NCBI GenBank assembly: GCA_037482215.1
Contig: CP148074.1
Location: 4,092,001 to 4,156,000, forward strand
DNA length: 64,000 bases
Source of the DNA: Pseudomonas mendocina
GTDB taxonomy: Bacteria > Pseudomonadota > Gammaproteobacteria > Pseudomonadales > Pseudomonadaceae
Reading direction: 5' to 3'
Shown here: positions 55,684 to 62,477 of the stretch, in pieces
Position numbering within the stretch: position 1 is the stretch's first letter
Layout of the letters: each line of letters begins with the position of its first letter
The notes under the pieces: generated by a model
What the model was told of the DNA's origin: nothing
The model's input: only the letters and a program-made list of their open reading frames with translations
Databases searched by the model: none
Translations under genes and position numbers: made by a program

Positions 55684-56076
55684 TCACTGACCAACCGGTG
55701 AGCACAGTTCAATCAAAATACCAGCCGGGCAGCGTACGTACGACACCACTTGCCCCCATGGTTTCTGACTCACCGGTGCATGCTCGCTGGCACCGGCTGC
55801 CAGCGCTTTTTCATGGGCGGCGTGAACATCATCCGTCACCAGCGCGATCTCAATACCCAGTGGCTTCTCCTGTGAATCGGTGAACTGATAGCCGCCATGA
55901 GCGTTACTGTTGGCTAGCGCATGGCTGGCAAACGCCAGCACAGTCCCGCCGGTTTCCAGCTCACCATAGTCACCGCCGTCCGCAATAAAACGTGTCGCCA
56001 ACCCAAAAGCGAGATTAAAGAACGCCAGCGTTTCGGCCACGTCCGCCACGTAAATTATGGTGTACCCAAATTTCAT
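55684..56076 (-). CDS. VOC (glyoxalase/bleomycin-resistance fold) protein
   Basis: A 130-residue single VOC-domain protein beginning MKFGYTIIYVADVAETLAFFNLAFG, with ELETGGTVLAFASH and the C-terminal VSYVRCPAGILIELCSP typical of the fold. Metal-binding residues of glyoxalase I are not evident as a set, so the activity is open. Start at 56076 behind AAGGAC. It is isolated between the DpkA-like gene and the polyamine transporter. Confidence 0.85.
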   Translation of the reverse strand: MKFGYTIIYVADVAETLAFFNLAFGLATRFIADGGDYGELETGGTVLAFASHALANSNAHGGYQFTDSQEKPLGIEIALVTDDVHAAHEKALAAGASEHAPVSQKPWGQVVSYVRCPAGILIELCSPVGQ

Positions 56077-56222
56077 TTGTTCTGTCCTTGATTGCCACTC
56101 ATTTCGGCTACAGGGTTTGGTGAGATATCCGATCAGCACGACCGAAAAGTGGTCAAGAAAATACCTCTGCAGCGGTTAGAAGCACTGGCTTCTCTTAACG
56201 GAATGCTATCACGCACACCTAA

Positions 56223-56239
56223 CGCACTTATTTAGTGCG
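56223..56239. promoter_or_regulatory. NtrC-like upstream activating site
   Basis: CGCACT-TATTT-AGTGCG, a perfect palindrome with GCAC-N7-GTGC at its core, the form of the NtrC consensus. It lies about 150 bp upstream of the expected start site of the sigma-54 promoter, a typical position for an enhancer. Confidence 0.65.
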
Positions 56240-56356
56240 CACGAAACACGTTTGCCCTCGGCATCTGTTACCACTCACCACATTCCTCATCTGCTGCACC
56301 CTCATCTTTTCAGCCGAATCATGGCCAGAGCAGTCTGTACCGCCGCTGAGCAGAAA

Positions 56357-56371
56357 TGGCACACAGTTTGC
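56357..56371 (+). promoter_or_regulatory. Sigma-54 (RpoN) promoter
   Basis: TGGCAC-ACAGT-TTGC: all bases of the -24 TGGCAC and the -12 TTGC blocks match, with the required spacing between GG and GC. It is 107 nt upstream of the transporter ATPase start codon. Confidence 0.85.
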
Positions 56372-56477
56372 CTAAATACTCAGGGGAATAAGCACCGTCT
56401 TATTAAGTAGGTGCACGTTTTATGCAAGCAGATAACAGCCGTTTGCTTTATCTGGATTGTGAACATTGGGGAGAAGT

Positions 56478-57584
56478 ATGGCTGAGCAGTTCGGGTCACA
56501 AGCGTTTCTGCAATTCACCAACGTCAAGAAGACTTACGATCACAAGACACTGGTAGTTAAAGACTTCAACCTGAATGTAGCCAAAGGAGAATTCATCACC
56601 CTGCTTGGGCCATCCGGCTCCGGCAAGACCACCTGCCTGATGATGCTCGCCGGTTTTGAAGATGTGACCAGCGGCGAAATTCTTATCAACAGCCGCAACG
56701 TCACCAGCATCGCGCCCTACGATCGCAACATCGGCATGGTGTTTCAGCAGTACGCACTGTTCCCGCACATGACCATCCGCGAGAACCTCGCCTACCCGCT
56801 GCAACTGCGCAAACTGCCCAAGGCCGAGGTTCGCGCCAAGGTTGATGAATACCTCAACCTGATCGAGCTGAAAGATTTCGGCGGGCGCTACCCGGCGCAG
56901 CTTTCCGGCGGCCAGCGCCAGCGCGTGGCCTTGGCCCGCGCCCTGATCTTTGAACCCGACATCGTGCTGATGGATGAGCCACTCGGCGCCCTGGACAAAA
57001 AACTCCGCGAGCAGATGCAGTACGAGATCAAACGTCTGCACCAGCAGCTCGGCTTCACCGTGATTTACGTCACCCACGACCAGACTGAAGCGTTGACCAT
57101 GAGCGACCGCATCGCCGTGTTCAACAACGGTGTGGTGCAGCAATGCGACGCCCCCCACGTGCTCTACGAGCAACCGGCGAACCTGTTTGTGGCGGACTTT
57201 ATCGGCGAGAGCAACACGCTTGAGGGCACGATTGAAAGCGTCGACGAGCACTACTGCCAGGTGCGCCTCAAGGGCGGCGAAAGCGTCCGCGCCCGCCGTG
57301 TTAACCGGCACGAGGCAGGTCTGGCCACCAGCGTGTGCATTCGTCCGGAAAAACTCACGTTCACTGACAAGCTCGGTAGCGAAGGCAACCGCATCAACGC
57401 GCGCTTTGTGATCCGTCACTACGTGGGTGAATACATCCGCTATCACTTCACCAGCCCGTGCGGCACCGAACTGGTTGTGAAATACCTCAACGACAGTTCC
57501 GCCCCGCACTTCCAGCCCGAACAAGAGGTAACCCTGGCCTGGCTGCCCGAGCACAGTCATGCGCTCGATCATCCGGGCTCGTAA
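56478..57584 (+). CDS. Polyamine-type ABC transporter ATPase (PotA family)
   Basis: A 368-residue ABC ATPase: Walker A GPSGSGKTTCLMMLAGFE, signature LSGGQRQRVALARALIFEP, Walker B IVLMDEPLGALDKKL, and a C-terminal TOBE domain (about 290-360). PotA/FutC-class proteins drive uptake of putrescine, spermidine, or related amines. The start at 56478 has GGGGAGA ahead; the TTG at 56466 is less likely. First gene of an operon with a binding protein and two permeases. Substrate not proven. Confidence 0.9.
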   Translation: MAEQFGSQAFLQFTNVKKTYDHKTLVVKDFNLNVAKGEFITLLGPSGSGKTTCLMMLAGFEDVTSGEILINSRNVTSIAPYDRNIGMVFQQYALFPHMTIRENLAYPLQLRKLPKAEVRAKVDEYLNLIELKDFGGRYPAQLSGGQRQRVALARALIFEPDIVLMDEPLGALDKKLREQMQYEIKRLHQQLGFTVIYVTHDQTEALTMSDRIAVFNNGVVQQCDAPHVLYEQPANLFVADFIGESNTLEGTIESVDEHYCQVRLKGGESVRARRVNRHEAGLATSVCIRPEKLTFTDKLGSEGNRINARFVIRHYVGEYIRYHFTSPCGTELVVKYLNDSSAPHFQPEQEVTLAWLPEHSHALDHPGS

Positions 57585-57629
57585 GCAGTAAGTCTGACAC
57601 CACTAAAAAAAGCGAAATGGAGCATCGAC

Positions 57630-58703
57630 ATGGCAGCACTGACACAACGTTTCTCCCGCTATGCACTGGCCGCCGCCCTCAGCGCTGTATGCGCAGGTGC
57701 TGTGGCTGAGGAAAGTCTGACGGTCATCTCATTCGGTGGCGCCTACGGCGCTGCGCACAAGCAGCACATGGTGGATCCTTTTATGAAGGACACCGGCACC
57801 AAAATCCTCATGGACAGCTACTCCGGCGGCATCGCCGAGATGAAAGCTCAAGTTGAATCTGGCCGCATCACCTGGGACGTGGTCAGCATCGAAGCCATCG
57901 ACTTGGAGCGCGCCTGCTCCGAAGGCCTGCTGGAAGTCATCGACCATAGCAAACTGCCTGCCGGTATCGACGGCAAACCCGCCGCTGAAGACTTCTTCCC
58001 GGAAGCCCTGGCCAGTGAGTGCGCGGTGGCCACGGACATCTTCTCGGTGGTGTTCGCCTACAACAAAAACACCATTGGCTCGGCTGTACCGCAGAGCGTT
58101 GCCGATATCTTCGACCTGAACAAAATCCCCGGCAAACGCGCCTTCCAAAAGCGTCCGCAAGTAGCGCTGGAATGGGCACTGATGGCCGACGGCGTGGCTA
58201 AAGACAAAGTCTACGAAGTGCTGGCCACTGACGAAGGTCAGGCCCGTGCTTTTGCCAAACTCGACACCATCAAGAAAGACATCGTTTGGTTCGACTCCTG
58301 GTCCCAGGCGCCACAACTGCTTAACGACGGCGGCGCGGTCATCGTGCAGTCCGCCAACGGCCGCTTCTATGACGCCATCCGCCGTGAGAACAAGCCGTTC
58401 GTGATCGTTTGGGACGGCCACCTGTACGACATGGATGTGTGGTCGGTGATGAAAGGCACGCCGAAAAAAGACCTGGCTATGAAATTTGTCAGCTACAGCA
58501 CCGAGTCCAAGCCGCTGGCTGGCATGGCTGACGTGGCCTACGGTCCGACCCGTAAATCGTCCATGCCACTGCTGGAGAAAGACGTGGTCGCCAACCTGCC
58601 CACCTCGCACCTGGACGTTGGCCTGAACGCCAACTCCGAGTTCTGGGCTGATTACGGCGAAACCCTCGGCGAGAAATTCAACGAGTGGCTGCTGAAAAAG
58701 TAA
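57630..58703 (+). CDS. Periplasmic polyamine-type binding protein
   Basis: A 357-residue PotD/SBP type 1 solute-binding protein with a signal peptide (cut near residue 26, AVA-E). The mature domain starts ESLTVISFGGAYGAAHKQHM and has VSIEAIDLERACSEGLLEVID, a PotD-like pattern. Aromatic and acidic residues around the cleft (WDGHLYDMDVWSVM) would suit an amine. A GC-rich hairpin follows the stop codon, which may keep its mRNA level high relative to the permeases. Confidence 0.9.
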   Translation: MAALTQRFSRYALAAALSAVCAGAVAEESLTVISFGGAYGAAHKQHMVDPFMKDTGTKILMDSYSGGIAEMKAQVESGRITWDVVSIEAIDLERACSEGLLEVIDHSKLPAGIDGKPAAEDFFPEALASECAVATDIFSVVFAYNKNTIGSAVPQSVADIFDLNKIPGKRAFQKRPQVALEWALMADGVAKDKVYEVLATDEGQARAFAKLDTIKKDIVWFDSWSQAPQLLNDGGAVIVQSANGRFYDAIRRENKPFVIVWDGHLYDMDVWSVMKGTPKKDLAMKFVSYSTESKPLAGMADVAYGPTRKSSMPLLEKDVVANLPTSHLDVGLNANSEFWADYGETLGEKFNEWLLKK

Positions 58704-58719
58704 TCGCTTGAAACCTGTC

Positions 58720-58739
58720 GCGGGGGCACGCGCCCCCGC
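58720..58739 (+). other. Intra-operon hairpin after the binding protein gene
   Basis: Perfect 8-bp arms GCGGGGGC and GCCCCCGC with loop ACGC, 17 nt past the stop and 29 nt before the permease start. Such hairpins stabilise the upstream mRNA and reduce read-through into permease genes. Confidence 0.7.
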
Positions 58740-58767
58740 TTCCTGATTTGCTGACTGGAGTTCTGTC

Positions 58768-60000
58768 TTGTCGCCGTCCCTTAGCACTTCCGAAGCCCGT
58801 CAGGCCGCCCAGAGCTACAGGCGCAAACGCCTGATGGCACTGGCCTTTGTATTACCGCTGCTGCTGTTTGTGATCGTCACCTTCGTGGCCCCTATCGGCA
58901 CCATGCTGTGGCGCAGCGTGTATCACCCAACACTGATCGAACTGATTCCGCAAACCCTGGAACAGCTCAAGCAATGGGATGGTGAAAGCACGCCAGACCA
59001 ACAGGTGCTCGGCACCTTTGCCAACGAACTGCATGCGCTGAACAAAAGCCGCCAATCCGGCAAGCTCGCTGAAGAGATCAACCGTGCCTACAGCGGCATG
59101 TCCAGTGTGGTCAAAGCCAGCGCCCGCAAAGTCGGCAAACTCAAAGCTGAAGAGCTATCGGATAAAGGCGCAGAAACCTTACTCAAGGCCCATCGCAACT
59201 GGAGCGAGGTCAACCTGTGGCGCGCCATTGAACGTTCAGGCCGCCCATATACCTACGACAATTACCTGACCGCCCTCGATTTGCAGATGACCCACGAGGG
59301 CGATATCGAAAGCCGTGACACCCAGATTTACCTGAAGCTGTACGGCAAAACCCTGTACATGGCGCTGATCATCACCCTGCTCTGCGCCCTGATCGGCTAC
59401 CCGCTGGCCTATTACCTCGCGCACTTGCCGAGCAACCGCGCCAACCTGCTGATGGTGCTGGTTTTGCTGCCGTTCTGGACCTCGCTATTGGTCCGCACCA
59501 CCGCGTGGATTGCGCTCTTGCAAACCAACGGCGTGGTCAACAGTTTCCTACTCAGCATGGGCGTGGTCGCAGAACCCGTGGAAATGCTCTACACCTCGTT
59601 CGCCACCATTCTTGCGATGACCCACATCCTGCTGCCGTTCATGATCCTGCCGCTGTACAGCGTGATGCGCAGCATTGACCCAAGCTATACCCGCGCCGCG
59701 CTGTCCATGGGGGCTAAACCGCTGCCCGCGTTCGCCCGCATCTACCTGCCGATGACGCTGCCGGGCTTAAGTGCCGGGGCGCTGTTGGTGTTCATCATCT
59801 CCATTGGTTACTACATCACCCCGGCGCTGGTCGGCGGCACCGATGGGCAGATGATCAGCAACATCATCGCCTTCCACATGCAGCGCTCGAATAACTGGGA
59901 ACTGGCCGCCGCGCTGGGCTCGTTGCTGTTGGGCCTGATCCTGATTCTGTACTGGGTGTACGACCGTTTTGTCGGCACCAGCAATATCAAACTGGGGTGA
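58768..60000 (+). CDS. Polyamine-type ABC permease (PotB family, with insert)
   Basis: A 410-residue permease, longer than the usual ~290. After the first membrane helix (about residues 24-48) there is a soluble insert of about 130 residues (about 50-185, helical, Lys/Glu/Ala rich), then five more helices and an EAA loop (YTRAALSMGAKPLPAFARIYLPMTLP). The insert is common in one Pseudomonas subgroup. The start is TTG at 58768 with GGAG eight bases ahead; no better ATG exists upstream. It pairs with the next permease. Confidence 0.87.
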   Translation: MSPSLSTSEARQAAQSYRRKRLMALAFVLPLLLFVIVTFVAPIGTMLWRSVYHPTLIELIPQTLEQLKQWDGESTPDQQVLGTFANELHALNKSRQSGKLAEEINRAYSGMSSVVKASARKVGKLKAEELSDKGAETLLKAHRNWSEVNLWRAIERSGRPYTYDNYLTALDLQMTHEGDIESRDTQIYLKLYGKTLYMALIITLLCALIGYPLAYYLAHLPSNRANLLMVLVLLPFWTSLLVRTTAWIALLQTNGVVNSFLLSMGVVAEPVEMLYTSFATILAMTHILLPFMILPLYSVMRSIDPSYTRAALSMGAKPLPAFARIYLPMTLPGLSAGALLVFIISIGYYITPALVGGTDGQMISNIIAFHMQRSNNWELAAALGSLLLGLILILYWVYDRFVGTSNIKLG

Positions 60001-60002
60001 AC

Positions 60003-60860
60003 ATGAGCAGCTCGACCGTTTATTACAGCGTGGGGCACCGACTGGGCAGCTGGCTGCTGCGACTCTGCTCGTGGCTGGTTCTGCTGTTTCTGATCCTGCC
60101 GATTCTGGTGATCGTACCGTTGTCATTTAACAGCGAACCTTTCTTCAGCTTCACCGAAGGCATGCTTACGCTGCAGCCAGAGGCTTACTCGCTGCGCTGG
60201 TACCGGGAAGTGTTTACGGACAGCGCCTGGCTGCTGTCGATCAAAAACAGCTTTGTCATCGGCATCTTCTCCACCCTGATCGCCACGGTGCTGGGCACCT
60301 GTGCGGCGGTAGGTTTAGCCCGTGCGGAAATGCCTGCACGCCGTTTGATCACCGCCCTGCTGCTCTCGCCGATGATCGTGCCGCTGATCATCACCGCCGC
60401 TGGGATGTTCTTCTTTTATTCAGACATTGGCCTGTCGGGCAATTACCTCGGCATCATCCTCGCCCACGCGGTACTCGGCACGCCCTTTGTGATCATTACC
60501 GTGACCGCCACGCTGGCCGGTTTCGATTACTCATTGGTGCGCGCTGCGCTGAACCTCGGGGCACGGCCGCTGCGGGCGTTCTTTGATGTGATCCTGCCGC
60601 TGATTCGCCCCGGCGTGATTTCCGGCGCCCTGTTCGCCTTTATCACCTCGTTCGACGAAGTGGTGGTGATCCTGTTTATGGCAGGTCCCGAGCAACGCAC
60701 TATTCCGCGGCAGATGTTTTCCGGCCTGCGCGAGCAAATCAACCCGAGCATTCTGGCTGTAGCGACACTGCTGATTGTGATGTCGATCATCCTGCTGGTG
60801 ACCATGGAACTGCTGCGCCGTCGCTCTGAACGGCTGAGAGGAGCCGAAACGCAGGAGTAA
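60003..60860 (+). CDS. Polyamine-type ABC permease (PotC family)
   Basis: A 285-residue permease with six hydrophobic segments and the EAA loop SLVRAALNLGARPLRAFFDVILPLI near residue 180. It begins 2 nt after the preceding permease, so they are translationally linked. The start codon is ATG at 60003. It ends the transporter operon. Two hairpins follow (60922-60947 and 60957-60970). Confidence 0.92.
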   Translation: MSSSTVYYSVGHRLGSWLLRLCSWLVLLFLILPILVIVPLSFNSEPFFSFTEGMLTLQPEAYSLRWYREVFTDSAWLLSIKNSFVIGIFSTLIATVLGTCAAVGLARAEMPARRLITALLLSPMIVPLIITAAGMFFFYSDIGLSGNYLGIILAHAVLGTPFVIITVTATLAGFDYSLVRAALNLGARPLRAFFDVILPLIRPGVISGALFAFITSFDEVVVILFMAGPEQRTIPRQMFSGLREQINPSILAVATLLIVMSIILLVTMELLRRRSERLRGAETQE

Positions 60861-60921
60861 ACCTGAGACTTTTCCGAATCCACCTGAACAGCACCTGAAC
60901 GGAAAGCTGATACAGCAGTCA

Positions 60922-60970
60922 CAGCCTTGCCCTTAATGGCAGGGCTGCCTACCCTTGCGGGCTAGCCCGC
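60922..60970 (+). terminator. Tandem hairpins after the polyamine-type operon
   Basis: First hairpin: CAGCCTTGCC (60922-60931) with GGCAGGGCTG (60938-60947), 10 pairs including one U-G. Second: perfect palindrome GCGGGCTAGCCCGC (60957-60970). They lie 62 nt after the last permease and about 140 nt before mgtC. No U tract; may act with a factor or as an mgtC leader element. Confidence 0.5.
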
Positions 60971-61105
60971 CCACGTTGCGCTCACTGCACGCGCACCTTT
61001 GCTTTACTTCCCCAAGGTCTACGCTGGATAGATTTCTGCCAGCGCAGCCTCACCATGGCCGCAGCCATCTGCCTCACGCTGTAGCCCCCTAAAAAGGAGA
61101 TTTCC

Positions 61106-61801
61106 ATGGGTGAATTTCTGTTCGCCATAAATTTGCTGGCTGCCCTTTTGCTCGGCGCCCTGATCGGCGTTGAACGCCAGTGGCGCCAGCGTCTCTCCGT
61201 GCTACGCACCAACGCGCTGGTGTGCCTTGGGGCCGCTAGCTTCACCGTCTTTGCAGGTCTGGTAGATGGCGACAGCAGCCCGACACGGGTCGCCGCGCAG
61301 ATTGTCTCCGGTATCGGTTTTCTTGGTGCCGGTGTGATCATGCGCGATGGCTTGCAAATCAGCGGCCTGAACACCGCCGCCACCCTCTGGTGTTCAGCCG
61401 CAGTGGGCATCCTGGCAGGAGCAGGTTTTCTGCTGGAGGCGGCCACCGTCACCGGCCTGATTCTGATGGCTAACGTCGCCCTGCGCCCGGTCGTGCGCAT
61501 GATCAACCGCCAGCCGCAAGTCGAGTCCGAAGAAGAACAACAATACGCGGTTAGCGTCACCTGCCTGGTCGACTACGAAGCCCACATCCGCAGCCAACTC
61601 ACCCGCGCCGCCGAACAAAGCGGCCTGCGCCTGCTGCGTCTGGACAGCAAAGAAACCGATAACGGCGAACGCTGCAAAGTCAGTGCGCTACTGGAAGCCG
61701 ACCAACGCAGCGACCAGAAACTGGAAAACTGCATCGGCCGCCTGAGCGTCGAACCCGGCGTCACGGGCGTGCGCTGGCGGATTCATAATGCGGAACTTTA
61801 A
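61106..61801 (+). CDS. mgtC: MgtC/SapB family membrane protein
   Basis: A 231-residue inner-membrane protein: four to five hydrophobic N-terminal segments with the family motifs ALIGVERQWRQR (residues ~17-28), GIGFLGAGVIMRDG and GLNTAATLWCSAAVGILAGAGF, then a cytoplasmic ACT-like domain (about 140-231). MgtC supports growth in low Mg2+ and intracellular survival and is thought to affect F-type ATP synthase in some pathogens. AAAAAGGAGA is well placed upstream. I saw no recognisable Mg2+ leader riboswitch. Confidence 0.92.
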   Translation: MGEFLFAINLLAALLLGALIGVERQWRQRLSVLRTNALVCLGAASFTVFAGLVDGDSSPTRVAAQIVSGIGFLGAGVIMRDGLQISGLNTAATLWCSAAVGILAGAGFLLEAATVTGLILMANVALRPVVRMINRQPQVESEEEQQYAVSVTCLVDYEAHIRSQLTRAAEQSGLRLLRLDSKETDNGERCKVSALLEADQRSDQKLENCIGRLSVEPGVTGVRWRIHNAEL

Positions 61802-61870
61802 AGCAGCAAGGCTTATTTCCACTGCAATAACAGCGTGATCCCACAATGTTAAATATTGATGCCTTTCACT

Positions 61871-62116
61871 GAACGCAAGAGCACCACCAACGGCCCCATC
61901 AGAAGGGTGCCCGGAATTACCGTGTAAGAGGTTGAGCGGCATGGATGCCGCGAGAGTCGCGATGGGCCAAGGATGGCCCTTCGCGGCGGGCCTCTGGAGC
62001 GGTGATTCCGGGCACGAACCCGCAGCGAAGCGCAGGGCCGGATGTCGGGGCAAGATTTTTTGGTTTCTTTTGTATCGTTTGACAAAGGAGACTCGCCCGA
62101 AAAGGGCGAAACCCAT
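61871..62116 (-). repeat. Dispersed ~245-bp structured repeat, copy B
   Basis: Reverse-complement partner of copy A at 19271-19515. It keeps the same hairpins: CGCCC(TTTT)CGGGCG-type near its start, a CTTTTG/CAAAAG-type stem, GGGCCA(TCCT)TGGCCC, and a perfect GCGGCAT(CC)ATGCCGC. At least two stem positions differ from copy A on both sides of the stem, keeping the pairing. No transposase. Confidence 0.85.
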
Positions 62117-62218
62117 ACAAAAGGTCCTACTCAATCTCCCGCGACTCAGCTGAACAAAATCAACTGACTACAATTACCTGTAGCATTTCAAACAACATAA
62201 CAACGGACACAGCACAAT

Positions 62219-62440
62219 TCATCCACCCTTATCGCCCCGCCCTTTCAGCTCCACCCCAATAAGGATTAAACTCCCAACCCCCTGCCCCATCCCAGGCGGA
62301 CATGCAGCCCGGCCACGCCAGCGCCCACCCCGCGCCACGCCTTGCCACGGCCCAACCGATGCACACATGCATTGCCTTAGGCCCGAACCCGGCTCAACAT
62401 ACGCACCGTCAAACCGTGCCTGTACCGCGCCAGCGCCTGA
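62219..62440 (+). promoter_or_regulatory. C-rich, G-poor leader upstream of ilvD
   Basis: By hand count 62221-62400 holds about 85 C and 32 G in 180 nt. Such C>G stretches on the coding strand resemble Rho utilisation sites. It lies directly before ilvD and may be part of its transcript leader. No attenuator peptide rich in branched-chain amino acids was found. Confidence 0.35.
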
Positions 62441-62477
62441 GCGCGTGACCTGATTAGCCTTTGCAGGATTTAAAGCC

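Larger units (their letters stand above)
56077..56477 (+). other. Regulatory region of the polyamine-type ABC operon
   Basis: A 401-bp spacer, one of the longest without a gene. It contains a sigma-54 promoter (56357-56371) and an NtrC-like palindrome (56223-56239). A small open frame from 56422 to 56556 overlaps the transporter start and has no supporting ribosome site. Confidence 0.7.
61802..62477. other. 676-bp intergenic region between mgtC and ilvD
   Basis: The longest gap in the window. It contains repeat copy B (61871-62116) and a C-rich, G-poor stretch (about 62219-62440) before ilvD. A small inverted repeat CTACA/TGTAG is at 62168-62183. The open frames here (for example 61849-62085 on the minus strand) follow the repeat and are not supported as genes. 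Confidence 0.7.

Noticed and set aside
56422..56556. Possible 44-codon upstream frame overlapping the start of the polyamine-type ATPase gene.
   Set aside because: No convincing ribosome site, and it runs far into the ATPase gene in another frame; likely chance.
56496..57572. Long minus-strand frame opposite the polyamine-type ATPase (and one at 57729-58787 opposite its binding protein).
   Set aside because: Codon-bias shadows of genes with all expected motifs.
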